64,000 nucleotides of DNA from Takakia lepidozioides (GCA_030704615.1 CM060731.1:78410756-78474755); one strand, 5' to 3'. Numbered from the stretch's first letter, positions 21,087 through 31,363 are shown. The notes: generated from the letters alone by a model not told the origin. Made by a program: numbers and translations.

Positions 21087-21941
21087 TTTCTCTCTTGCTC
21101 TGCGTCTCTCTCTAAGGGAAGTAAAATAAAGAGACTTTCTTCTCTTTCGTATTCTAGAAGGAACCCTCTCCAGCTTGACTACCACTCTCCCTCTAAGCGC
21201 GAAAAGTAGAAAAACGCAGTGACTCTCGATTTCTTGCGGGATTGCCTGTGTTCTTGCGTGTCTCTAGAAGCATCGGATTCCCTCCCGCGTGACCGTTACA
21301 CATAGTCGTTTCGTTATTAGTGCACATGCCAGCAATTGGTGTACAGCTGTTCGTATTCAGTTATGGATGTCTGACGTGTGCCGCCCAAAACAAAACGGCG
21401 TGTTCTAAATTATAACTGGTTCAATATTTAAAAAGAACAGCGAATCCCAGAAATTGATGCGCAGTCTTAAACAAATAAATATAAATGAACGAGAGTTTGA
21501 TGACAAATTTTGGAATATCATACACGGTCATCCTTGTTATCCAAACCCCACATTCGTTGCACATTTGGAACTTTCCAGGTGCGCATGATCATTGGTAGTA
21601 GTATATAGATACATTTACTTAATCTGCAATCCCATTCTCGGATCCTGTGGCATGCTTCCAGGAAGTCGGCTTTGTTATTGGGTTTATTGATGAGGTTCTG
21701 ATTAACGGTTTAACAGTTGCCGACACTGCCCCTATGGATTCTCTGACCACTGGGCCCACAAGAAAAGTAATTAAAATGGACGGCTGCATATCTGGAATGA
21801 ATAACAGAATATGCACAGTCGTTATCTGAGCTTCCTCCGCCATATGCTCTGCTCATTCTTCAACTGTGTTCTGGAGACAGCAGTAAACCGATTTACACTA
21901 GATCTGCGATAGCAAGGTACAAACATACTCGAGGAAGGAAG
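21087..21941. promoter_or_regulatory. divergent promoter region of element A
   Basis: 855 bp between the start codons of the two divergent genes. It has no gene of its own. AT-rich stretches (21415-21490) and TATA-like TATATAGATAC near 21602 could serve the transposase gene. No subterminal-type repeats are seen here. Promoter elements are inferred from position. Confidence 0.45.
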
Positions 21942-24900
21942 ATGGCTTCCTCTGAAGCGGAGTTCTTCTCAGACGACAAACCAGTGCCGTTCTCCCAGGA
22001 AGTCCTTGACAATGGATTTGCAATTGTTCTGGAACATGTCTTGGCTACCCGTTTTCAGCTGCAGAATGGCTCCATCTTTTTGGAGAAAGAGGTTTACGAT
22101 CTGAAAGGGAAGTTGGTGAAATATTCTTTCCAAAACCGTGATGAGACGGCTCATATCAGCCAGTGGAGAGTGCGTCCTGGTCGATACAGAGTACTTGGAG
22201 AGCCTCGGCGAAAGTCCCTTGGGTCATATGTGACGCCCGGGACTGCTGCTTCGGTCGTTGAAGACAAGAGGGAGGTGGTGGTGAAAAAAGAACAGACTTC
22301 CTCCACTCCAATCGTTGAGCTTTCGGATTCTTCCGATGATGACATAAGTGAAATTCCAAATCCAGTCCTTCCTACTGTGGTTGCAGAAGCTGATGAAGAA
22401 GAGATTTGTAGTGTCATTCCAAAATTGCGGGCGATGGGAGGAATGGCTGGATTCAAAAGTGAGTTGCGGGGAATTGATTGGGAATCTTTGAAGCAGGTGC
22501 CTGTGAAGTTCTTGCCGGAGACTTTTGATGGCGATATCCTATTCGAGCTGCCTCCTCCTCCGCGAGTTGGAGGTGTAACAATCATGATGCATGGAATGGA
22601 CAAGAAACACGACGGGCACCCGTGGTGCAGAACAAAAACATCCAATATTCAGAATGATGACAAGCTTGTTTTCAGGAGGACAGTTTGCAATGGACACCTT
22701 AGGTGTGATAATTTGAATTGCAGACACTTTCTTCAGTCTGGAGTTCATAATCAAAGCGAATGGGAGGGTCTGGCGGAGAATCCATTTCAGCCTGGGACTG
22801 CCCCTCCACCGGCAAACACTTTCGTCTGCAAATTCTGCAAACTTGTGCCATCCTCTGCGGAGCAAGAATGTACTATGTTGTCCACCGTTTGAATACAATG
22901 ACGAGAGCTTGTGTGCATTTTGGATTCCATAACCATCCTGTCTCGAAGGGGGATTACAGGGAGAGTGTTGAGACAGTATCGAGGTTGATCAAACAGGAGT
23001 TCGGGAGAAACCCATCCGCAACAACATCTGCAATTGCTCTTGGCGCAAGCAAGTCCTTCTTGGAAAGCCATATTTTGAGTGAAGGAGATTCTGTGGGGAC
23101 TAAACTTGACGGTGCAGCATTGGACCTGGTCATGGATCATTTCTCCACTTTAAGTTCACCTAACATTCGGCATCAGATCAATGCATTGAGAATGGGCTCT
23201 GGGATCAGAGGCTACATAGACAATATTTTGGAATTGAAACGACTGAGCAAGTACGATTACATCCAGGACAATGTATTCCCAGGTCAAGGTGCCATCAAAG
23301 TTTTTCTTTTCAAAATGTCGACTGTTGGGGAGGGCAGTGGGGTTAGCCTCGTGAAGCGGATGCAAAAGACTGGGGACTTGCAGAACTGTTTTCTTATGTT
23401 TGATCATGTGAAACGAGTGAAGGATTGGACGACAATGGCTTGTCATGTCTACGATCCAGTGTACCAACGAGTTATGACAATTGCAGTTTGTGACATGCAA
23501 TCCGAGGATACGGAATCCCAGAAGCTCATGTGGAATTCCCTGATACGTGTCATGGGCTGCCATGGGCTGCCATCTCCAAATTTCGCAGGTTTCATGGCGG
23601 ATAGTGCTCAAGCAAATTTCAATGCTATTCGTATTGTCTTCGGATCGGGCGACCCAAAAGTGCCTATGCCAGGAAGAGAGCGTACATGTCTATTCCATTG
23701 GACACAATCTCTGGAAAAACATACAAAGTCGGACATCAAACCAGAGATGCAGACTCAGCACCGTAAATTGTGCAAAGAGTACAAAGATGCTAGAACAATG
23801 AAGGAGGCGGACACTTTGTTCCAGACAATTCGTGCCTGGTGGTTCTCTTCTGGAGCTGCATCACTTGAGAGTATGAGAGCATTGGAAGATTGGCTGGCGT
23901 TTTGGCACTTCCGGTATAGACAGTGGGGAGCAGCCATGACAATGGTACGAGGCTTCTATTTCATGCTTTATTCATACATTTGCTTTCCATATTTTTGACT
24001 CATTGCTTTCTTTATGTTGTTTCCTGTGCACTATTCTGAAGTGTGGTTATCCTCTTTGCAGAACATGTCCATTGAGGAAATGGCAGACATGCCATCTTGC
24101 AATTTGGCAGAAACTGTGCACAATGCATGGTTGCAGCAGTCTGGGAAACGAGGTCGGGATTTGTATGTGGCAACAACAGATGATTTGATACGTGCCTTGC
24201 AACAACAAACCCGATACCGTGATTTCTTACGAGGTGGGGTTGGTGGCAAGGGTCCGGACAAATCGGAGTTGATGTTGCGTGCTGCAAACAGATCTGGGGA
24301 TCCAATCAAGATAGCACGGGCGGTGAGCATGTATGCCCAGGGAACGCCACTTGTTTCTAGAGTTCCACATCTTGAAGGGGAGGAGAGATTCGGCTCCTGT
24401 AAGAGGAAATTGAACACTCCACCTGGTTCGGATTCAGATTCCCACAGGGCAGACCGTGATAACTTCTCGAAGCCTCGTGTTCCCCTGCATGACAGCTCCG
24501 TGTCCGGAACCTCCATTGTGGAGGAACCTCCAACACGACGGCAAGCTCCAGCATCAAACCGTGCCACTGAAATGGTGCAGGAGAGAAACAACCCCCTTGA
24601 TGTGCTTGAGTCCGCATGCCCCGACCACGTTTGGCACATAGAACGCACAAGTGTCGGGTCTCGTGTGAAATGTACAGCGATCAGGGCAACTAATTTCGAG
24701 AAGTGCACTTCATCTATATCCAGAGGTGGTGCCCGAACTCCTGCTCCGACTTTCACGGGCTTGATGCGTCCATACGGTCAACCAGAAGCCAAGAACCACA
24801 AGTTTGGTTCTGCGCAGATGATTGTGCCAGATGTGTGCATGGAACTGTGCGTCCTTCCGTAGTGATGAAGCCATCTCCTCCAACCGTTTGGCCCGTGAAG

Positions 24901-25445
24901 GTGGGAACACATCTCAGCTTTCAGGAGATTGAAATGCTGAGGAGGCAGGTTTTTCCCTTGCGAGACAACCCCAACTCCATGCATGTGCTACTACTCCTGC
25001 GTCCTCCCGGGTCCCCCCGGCAAATCCTGACTTGTGGCCAACCAAACGAGATGGAAAGCTCGTTCGGCGTTTCCCTCCAACCGCTGAACACTTTGGCAAA
25101 GTGGAGTCCGCAAGAATGCTCCAAGCTCGTGTCGGAAGCACCACGGAAGTACCCGATCCAGGATATGGTCGGGTATTCACAATCATCACTTCCACATCTG
25201 CTGTTCATGACAGGACCTACGACATCACGGTTTCCAATTTCCCCAATTGCACATGTCCTGATTTTGTGAATATGCTATCAACCAGTTTGGGCAAGAGAGG
25301 TAAATTCATACCCTGCAAACATTTGTATTTCATATTTTTGAGGAGGATGGTTTGCGATCCCAAACGTGACAACTTCATTCACCAGGCCACTATGAGTTTC
25401 AACGAGGTCGATACTCTTTTGCAGCGGGATACAACACATGGGTAG
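21942..25445 (+). pseudogene. MULE-like transposase of element A, nearly full length
   Basis: Starts ATGGCTTCC at 21942. It has an acidic N-terminal region, then a WRKY/GCM1-like zinc finger (HPWCRTKTS, RRTVCNGHLRC, NCRHF, FVCKFC and VHFGFHNH, about 22615-22940). The DDE-type core has Asp in CFLMFDHVK (23402), Asp in GFMADSAQ (23600), C-x2-H in RTCLFHW and Glu in EDWLAFWHF (23885). An intron 23945-24061 (conserved in element B) is followed by MSIEEMADM and a C-terminal SWIM finger (CTCPDF, then CKHLYF, about 25250-25325). Three small deletions relative to element B break the frame, near 22850 (10 nt), 24805 (1 nt) and 24940 (1 nt). As read, no complete transposase can be made. Confidence 0.85.
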
Positions 25446-25869
25446 CATGAACTATGTAATGTGGTATGTGGATGACCATGATTTGAAATGTGTAATTCAC
25501 ATCAATTCGTCGGCTGTGCAATGATATGGCCTCCAACTATACGGAGTGAGGTCTGAGTGACAACTTTTAGGTAGTGCACATTTGTCATTGCACCGTTCGA
25601 AGTCTACATGTCTTGCTGTCGCTATGCACTACAATCATCTTTTGAAGATGATCATAACTCTCATTGTTATTTGAGGAGGGAGGAAGTCTTCTCGTGGCAG
25701 CCTTTATGGCGCACACTTTGTGAGGATATTTTGTCGTCTTCGTAATTGTAAAAGTGAAACAAACATTTGTAATTGCACAATGTTGGATGCTGCAATTGTA
25801 GGCCTCAACGCTCGTCTTGATTCTATTTAGGCAAGATTCCCTGCATTAATTCCACGGTCATAGGACCAT
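25446..25869. other. 3' flank of element A transposase
   Basis: Non-coding tail between the transposase stop and the right subterminal array. No gene is seen. Confidence 0.6.
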
Positions 25870-26092
25870 CCACGGTTATAGGCGGCGCATGTTAATGCTG
25901 ACGTGGCAGTTGACGGACAGTGCCACGTCATCATTTACCGCCACATCAGCATGCTGACATGACGCTCACGCCACGTCAGCATGTGTGCAGGCTCACGCCA
26001 CGTCAGCTGGCGTGAGCGTACGCTCACGCCACGTCACTCCTGCGTGAGCGTACGCTCGCGCGCTCACGTGCAACGCTCACGCCATTGCGTCA
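25870..26092. repeat. right subterminal array and terminus of element A
   Basis: CCACGGTTATAGG (inverted match to CCTATAACCGTGG at 5927), then repeated GACGTGGC, GCCACGTCAGC, GTGAGCGTACGCTCAC and the terminus CGCTCACGCCATTGCGTC. Inverted counterpart of 14754-14900. Confidence 0.75.
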
Positions 26093-26630
26093 GGGATTTG
26101 CAGGATGTCAAGAGTGGGAGGATTCAAGAGTGAGTGAGGGGGATGACTGGAGCATCCTTTCAATGTTCAGAGAAGGTGGCTTCTTGGGCCGGAATCTTTT
26201 GATGGTAATATTGTTTTCGAGCTGCCTCCTCCTGGTCGCGTGGGGGGCATTTCCAGTCTCATGGAAGGAATGGACAAAAAGCACGATGGGCACCCTTGGT
26301 GCCGCACAAAAACCTCCAATATTCACAACCACAACAACCTCATATTCAGGCGAACAGTCTGTAATGGGCACCTGAAATGCGAGAACATGAAATGCAGACA
26401 CTTCGCCTTGTCGGGTGTGCAAAACCAAAGTGAATGGGATGGTGTCAGTGAGAATCCATTCAAGCCTGGTGTGACACCACCATACAGTAACACTTTTGTG
26501 TGCAAGTTCTGTAGGGTACCACCTTGCTGCCTTACAATGTGTGGCGCCAGAATGTACTATGTAGTGCATCGATTCAAAATCCTAACTAGAGCCTGTGTCC
26601 ATTTCGGTTTTCACAACCAACGCATGAAAA
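26093..26630 (+). pseudogene. transposase N-terminal fragment of element B, continued
   Basis: Resumes the element B transposase after element A: FDGNIVFELPPP, GMDKKHDGHPWCRTKTS, RRTVCNGHLKCEN, CRHFALSGVQNQSEW, FVCKFC and RACVHFGFHN, then a break at about 26630. Here the zinc-finger region keeps the 10 nt missing from element A (RVPPCCLTMCGARMYYVVH), which makes it the reference for that frameshift. Confidence 0.85.
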
Positions 26631-26723
26631 GATGCTCCTGCAAATCGAAGATGAACGAGAAATCAAAACAGGGCTTCCCTAAGCTCACTGCCCACATTTC
26701 AAACATAGTGTTCAGGGCCCCAC

Positions 26724-27146
26724 CTGTTCCCATAGACAAGTCAACCACTCGTCCACCGTGACGGCTGCATGTCTCCACCAAAGTCTGCATGAAAGCTGGG
26801 GATTTCTCCCTCTCCAAGGAACACCAGTCGACCTTTTCATAGTTCAACCCGAGTCCATGTAATTGAAGATTACATCATCATCCACAGGCTCGCAGTGGGG
26901 TCAATGTGAGCTGCAAGGTCCCTCAACTGGAACTCAGCAATACCAGGAGGAAGAGTGTCCTTACGCACCCTCACCAGACACAAAGCTTCGAACACCCGAG
27001 TCTGTCAATAATCACGAAGAGAGCATGAGGCAAAAGACACGAACCAACTTTTGACATTTACTGAAGAACCACGAAACTTTAATTCAAAGGAACCAACTCA
27101 CTTTCTGCCCCGGGAACTCGCCCTTCGTAAGAGGCAGAGTGTTCTT
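26724..27146 (-). pseudogene. ParB-methyltransferase exons 8 and 7 (part), element B
   Basis: Exon 8 is 27001-26724: TRVFEALCLVRVR, then EKSPAFMQTLVE and RVVDLSMGTGG at the motif I position, with frame damage and a stop near 26848. The exon 7 tail at 27146-27102 encodes NTLPLTKGEFPGQK, matching NSLYLVKGGFPGQL of A. Splice positions agree with element A. The NPPY of element A exon 8 is not conserved here. Confidence 0.75.
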
Positions 27147-27148
27147 AC

Positions 27149-27735
27149 TTGTTTATGTCGTGCATGGCTATCAAGAGCTGCGTGACACGTCCTTTGTGGT
27201 CGAGTACCATGGAAACCACGCTCCAGTGCCATTCGATCTCGTCTGAGTGCAAGCTTGAAATGTAATCCATCTAGGCAAGCAGTCTATGGTTTCCATCCCA
27301 GACAAAAAACATCTTTCCCATAAACGCTTTTGTGGAGGTCTTTTTGGACAGCTTGAACTCGAACTCCATGTTTACATCCCGCCAGCATGCATCCCAACTT
27401 TGCTCTATGTCCTCTATTACAAGACACTCCTCTCCTTTCGTGTTCACAGTGGATACATAGAACACTGCAGATCCCTTGACATAGCCGTGAACAAAATCGT
27501 TCTTCAACTTCGTGATGTCGTTCCTCAATGTGGGTCGAACCGTGGGCATGGAGATCATCCTGCATAGTGGGATAACCAGGTTTCCGCCGGGAACCTCCAT
27601 TGACAAAATCACCTTCGAGGAGTTCACTTTCTGCCCACCCATAACCTCCTCAGCCTTGTCTTCATAGTGTCCCTTAAATGACTCTTCCTCACCATCACCT
27701 TCTGCCACTGCCGCATCTCCCCCCACGGATTTCCT
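27149..27735 (-). pseudogene. ParB/Srx-like exon 2, element B
   Basis: Collinear with exon 2 of element A: VNSSKVI, NLVIPLCRMISMPTVRP, ITKLKNDFVHGY, MFFVWDGNHRLLA, then MVLDHKGR and AMHDINK, ending at a conserved donor (27149). One Trp codon just after DGNHRLLA has become TAG. Exons 3-6 are absent, since exon 7 is joined directly to the exon 2 donor side, so there was an internal deletion. Confidence 0.8.
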
Positions 27736-28294
27736 TTTGCAAAAGCGCCGGAAGGCACTTCTTCGACATGGAGGCTGATACTGAGCTCTTCTCAAGCGAG
27801 CTTCATCAGCTTGAGTCGGGCACTACTTCTGCCCCATCCACGGAGGGACCTCTTGAGGAGCCCGAAGCGCCTGACGAGGATCTCGACGTGGACTCCGATT
27901 TTGAGTGTGAGTAAGTTCAGCTCTAGTCGTGCAAAATATGTTGCATTTCCTTGTGTCATTCCCATTCGACAGATGGTTGTTGCTTACGTCTATTTCTGGA
28001 TGATAACATCTACCACCATTCCTCTTCTTGCTTTCCAGAGTTCGGCACCAGTCATCGAATACGCAGACACCTTTCGGTTTCCAAGGATACTACATGTCCC
28101 CGAGTCCCCCTAGAGCTTACCGCTTGCCGGTTTATGCGGAAGCTTGCGCACGGGTGTTGTCCCAACAAACAATGTATTCGCCTCTCCATGGGGGTCGCGG
28201 AAAAAAAAAACGTCGCGGATGGGCTGCTGTGTTCATAGATGATATTGCTGCAAAATCTGGAAGTAGTTCCTCTGAAACCTCCAATAGTTCTTGA
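27736..28294 (+). pseudogene. ParB-methyltransferase exons 9 and 10, element B
   Basis: Plus strand, opposite to the adjacent exons 2, 7 and 8. Exon 9 (to 27910) encodes CKSAGRHFFDMEADTELF and an acidic end DVDSDFECE, matching GRSLFGMEGDSDLY and DNDFSCE of A. Both copies end in the same phase at GTAAGT. Exon 10 (28039-28294) contains LPVYAEA, as in A, and a Ser-rich C terminus. This supports exon 10 in the model of the intact gene. Confidence 0.75.
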
Positions 28295-28568
28295 GGTTCA
28301 AGTACCGAGACTTAGGATTGCCTGGGGTAGGTCTTCAGATTCCGGCATTGAAAAATGTTTGTGGGTTGGAATGAATGAACTACTTTGCAAAAGAAGGGGT
28401 TTGCTGTTAATATTCAATTCTCTAGCGGGCCTCACTCAAAAATCATGTCCTCGATCCTAAACCATCCACAAACCTACCATTGTTCTCGGTCGGAAAGAAT
28501 ATTCATGTGGGGGCGATGAAGATGGATCAAAAAATAAGGACATAGGCGACAACCGATCCGCGGTAATA

Positions 28569-28588
28569 GGGGGGGGGGGGGGGGGGGG
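28569..28588 (+). repeat. poly-G run (20 G)
   Basis: Uninterrupted G20 inside the right end of element B. It could form a G-quadruplex or be a sequencing or assembly weak point. Confidence 0.8.
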
Positions 28589-28604
28589 ATTAGGGCCTGT
28601 ACAC

Positions 28605-28669
28605 GTGGATGATTGCTGACGTGGCGTGAGCCTAGCCAGGCTCTCACAGGCTCACGCGCAAGCATTCCC
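28605..28669. repeat. right subterminal repeats and terminus of element B
   Basis: GCTGACGTGGCGTGAGCC, CTCACAGGCTCACGCGC, then the terminus. The flanking CCATAATTTACA (28670-28681) duplicates 5769-5780. Confidence 0.65.
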
Positions 28670-28712
28670 CCATAATTTACACTTCCTTCTGGAGGCGTCA
28701 TATATTATTATT
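28670..28712 (+). repeat. SINE family B, 3' tail split off by element B
   Basis: CCATAATTTACACTTCC, then TTCTGGAGGCGTCATA and an ATT-rich end. This equals the 3' end of SINE-B (compare 4328-4370), and its continuation lies at 5761-5780 across element B. Confidence 0.6.
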
Positions 28713-29450
28713 ATCCCATAGATTAGAGCACTTTTCGGACTTTGCATCTTCATCGATGCATACTATATGGCACCCCTAATCTTTCATTGGGCCCAGTTAG
28801 CAATGGTAGTCCTAGTCTGAATATAGCCTATTCACAAAAAGATGGTTCTCTTCTCTTGCAATATTCGAGTGTTGCACTATGAGGTTGGGCAGCGCGTGAG
28901 CATGAGCACAAGGACATATTCCCCGAATTTCCGTGGAATTTCCACAACGAAACGAAATTGACGAAATTAACACTTATGCGAAACTAACATATAAAGAACT
29001 AGTAGCCCCTATACCTAATGAACATGTTCCCTTATAGGCGTGGCTTTTTCTCCATAACAAATGCGAGAGTGGGCGGTGAGGCTTCACCTCAAATGTAAGG
29101 TCCTCGCCCATGGATAATTTTGCACGGCGAAACCAGCCCGAGAAGAAATCACACCATAGCTAAAAGGATGAATGGGTCACTTTTAAAGCCCCCCATACCC
29201 ATTCTTTTTGGATGTGGGATTGTTGGCTGCTGGGATTTCGTATAGAAAGTTTTGACTCAAGCTATACCACTAAGGGTTTCTCAATGTGAAACCCACTGTT
29301 GCTTAGGTTTGTGCCCATATCACATATCATTTCTCAATGCGAAATTCACCGCTGCCGCTATAGGTTTAGGCTATTGAAGGTTTCGCCTCGTTGAATTGGC
29401 ACAGATGTACCGCACAAATGCATCAGTCCTCTATACCCGCTTATGGTTTC
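28713..29450. other. interior of outer element, right side
   Basis: No gene. GAAAC/GAAATT phrases and GTGAGCATGAGCAC near 28892 resemble 4575-4876. A repeated TTTCTCAATG(T/C)GAAA phrase occurs near 29277 and 29331. Confidence 0.45.
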
Positions 29451-29542
29451 ATTCCGTTTTGAAAACATATAACGCCTATGACCAAGGTTGAAAAACATAA
29501 AACTCCCACGACCGTGGGTTGTGCTTGCTCGAGCGTGCTCAC
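29451..29542 (-). repeat. right arm of outer inverted repeat
   Basis: Reversed, it reads GTGAGCAC, CCCACGGTCGTGGGAG, TTTTATGTTTTTC, then TTTTCAAAACGGAAT, matching 4127-4202. Confidence 0.5.
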
Positions 29543-29650
29543 AAGATATCTTTCCCCCGCACTATGTAATTCTTGCCGGCATCAAATATTCAATCTCCAG
29601 ATGTCCCAAAAAAGAGAAAAAGGACGCCGCCGACTCATAACAATAATATT

Positions 29651-29795
29651 TGACACCTCCTGAAGGAAGCGTAAATTATGGTATCTCACCTGCCTTCCGT
29701 TAGGAAGGTGGACACCATTGTGACACCAACAATGATTGAACCCACAACCACTTTTGAGGTGGTATCTGCCCATTACCACTCGGCTACAACTCGGT
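29651..29795 (-). repeat. tRNA-derived SINE, family B, copy 4
   Basis: Reversed: GTAGCCGAGTGGTAATGGGC, GTGGTTGTGGGTTCAATC, GTGTCCACCTTCC, TACCATAATTTACG and TTCAGGAGGTGTCA. It is the same family as 4203-4367. Confidence 0.7.
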
Positions 29796-29814
29796 TGTCC
29801 CACCAACTCAGATC

Positions 29815-29965
29815 ATAGTGTCTCTTCATCCCTAGCCTAAGTTACTACTCCCCTCCCTTGGAAAGTGGACAATTTGAACCCTAGGTTTAGGTTATGCCCT
29901 AGATCACCTAGGATATGCACAAGGCAAGGCCCAAACTCCCAACCACTGGGCTACAGGCTCCAGAT
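29815..29965 (-). repeat. tRNA-derived SINE-like element, family D
   Basis: Reversed: GTAGCCCAGTGGTTGGGAG (A-box-like), then AGGGTTCAAATT (B-box-like) and a body ending near GATGAAGAGACA. The body differs from family B. Confidence 0.45.
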
Positions 29966-30017
29966 GGCAGATATTTCATGCTAAATTTGGTGAAATCGTC
30001 CCCTGTCCCTTTTGAGA

Positions 30018-30458
30018 ATGTCCCGTGTCCCTTGTAGGGACATGGCTAGGGACAAAAGACAAAACGTCGCAATGCTATCGCCCGGCCCGGCCGGTCCCGG
30101 GCATCCCTCCTACCGGCGGTCGCCGACCCAACCGTCGCCCGGTCGGGCGTTATTGCGCGGAACCGACACCTGTCGACCATGGGATGTCACCGATCCACTC
30201 AAGGCTGGATATGGTGCTCTCCCAATACTCTGGAGCTCTGTGCTCTGGGCTAGATTAGATGATGCGATGCATTGGGAGGTGATGGCGGATCATGTTCTCC
30301 AGAGTCTCTCCAACAACATTTTCGCAGGATTTTTCTTTGGTGCGTTGCTTTTCCACTATCATTTTCTCAAACGTGAGATCTTGTCTGAAGGGGAGGGACT
30401 GGGGATGGGGTATGGGGCCCTTGGATTTCAACACTGGACAGCTGTAGTATTGATCTAA
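30018..30458 (+). CDS. uncertain ORF, possible 5' region of the AAA ATPase gene
   Basis: An ATG at 30018 opens 146 codons with no recognised domain. The first half is Pro/Arg-rich because of a GC-rich block (30068-30180, GGCCCGGCCGGTCCCGGGC). The second half has WSSVLWARLDDAMHWEVM and a hydrophobic stretch (FAGFFFGALLFHYHF) that could be a membrane helix. A possible acceptor (TTTTCGCAG) falls inside. It could be a small gene, a leader exon or promoter sequence of the downstream gene, or chance. Nothing decides between these. Confidence 0.2.
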   Translation: MSRVPCRDMARDKRQNVAMLSPGPAGPGHPSYRRSPTQPSPGRALLRGTDTCRPWDVTDPLKAGYGALPILWSSVLWARLDDAMHWEVMADHVLQSLSNNIFAGFFFGALLFHYHFLKREILSEGEGLGMGYGALGFQHWTAVVLI

Positions 30459-31363
30459 TGAATTTCAGTTGCATGCTTGTATTTCTCTTCATTGTCCTAC
30501 AGTAACAATTACAAATTACTCACATGCTGAGGTCGGATTGTTTTTTTAAATGTAATGTTTTTGAAGTAGATCAGGTGCTTAGTTCTGTAATTTTGTAAAT
30601 GTGGGGTATAGCGGAAGACCTGTATCTGAGGGATTCCCTTCCATCCACGTTCGTACTGCCAAAGCTCTCATATTGGAGTTCTTTGTGTCATGATATTTTA
30701 AAACGACACAGAAATGCAGTTCGCATTCACTTGATACTCATTTGTAAAATCTAGAAGCAAGTTCTCAACTACTGTGTTTCTCTTTCTTGTCGGTACACTA
30801 TGATTCCCTTCTGTTCTTTAGTATGTGAATCCAAGCACCGATGCTTCTCACCAAACCCTAATTGATCAATAAATGCAATACTCTGTTCCCTTTTGCTACC
30901 ATGGCTTCTATCTTCCCTGAGGAATCTTGATACTCTGTTCTGGTTAAACCCTTCTCTTTAGGTGCTTCATCTTCTCACTGGTTCAGCTGCACACTGCAAT
31001 TTAACCTAAATTAAGGATGCTTCCAGGAAGATAATTCAGCATCGTTGCAGGAGAACCTTATACTCCTTTGGCACAACTACCTTTCTGCAATAAAATCACC
31101 ATTTTTCCTTTCCTGTCATGCTCCAATCTGCCAGGTTTATCTGAAAAAGTATACAGCAAATGTAACATTCTCCTTGGTATACTATCACCATGACCGACCG
31201 GAGTTAAAATGCTGTCATTTGATACCATGTTTACCACTTGCGTAAAATGTTTCTAACTATCTCTGAGAAGCTTTTCTATGCAGCTTCTTGTGTTCATCAA
31301 GAGGAGTTAGAAATGTGGTGGCAATTGTCCTCCTGATATTTGCGTTGACCATTTGCTCTTCAA
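30459..31363. promoter_or_regulatory. upstream region of the AAA ATPase gene
   Basis: AT-rich non-coding sequence immediately upstream of the long first exon, presumably 5' UTR, intron or promoter. No element can be named with confidence. Confidence 0.35.

Larger units (their letters stand above)
14754..26092 (+). mobile_element. element A: MULE-like element with transposase and ParB-methyltransferase genes
   Basis: An insertion of about 11.3 kb within the element B transposase. The left terminus is GGGATGCCTCGGCGTGAGCC. The reversed right terminus is GACGCAATGGCGTGAGCG, followed by shared CACGTGAGCGCG. Both match the two ends of element B. Subterminal GTGAGCGTACGCTCAC and TGACGTGGC arrays lie at both ends. 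Flanks show an imperfect duplication of about 10 bp (GGATGGCAG left, GGATTTGCAG right). It carries two divergent genes: ParB-methyltransferase (minus, 15449-21086) and transposase (plus, 21942-25445). It is the younger copy, because it interrupts B and is structurally complete. Confidence 0.75.
5781..28669 (-). mobile_element. element B: old, rearranged MULE-like two-gene element
   Basis: Bounded by a 12-bp direct repeat CCATAATTTACA at 5769-5780 and 28670-28681, which fits a target duplication and lies within SINE-B sequence. The ends have related inverted termini: left ACGACGCTACCGCGTGAGCG and, reversed, right GGGAATGCTTGCGCGTGAGC. In its own orientation the transposase lies to the left on the minus strand and the ParB-methyltransferase gene to the right on the plus strand. 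Internal segments have been inverted and exons 3-6 deleted. A CACTA element and element A are inserted in it. Without these insertions it would be about 6.9 kb. Every gene in it is broken. Confidence 0.6.

Noticed and set aside
24031-24756. 241-residue minus-strand ORF
   Set aside because: It is antisense to the second exon of the element A transposase, whose plus-strand product matches element B. It has no independent support.
30068-30180. ribosomal DNA fragment or CpG island
   Set aside because: The GC-rich block recalled rDNA spacer, but no conserved rRNA segment is present. It is too short and isolated to call a CpG island; kept only as a note under the uncertain ORF.
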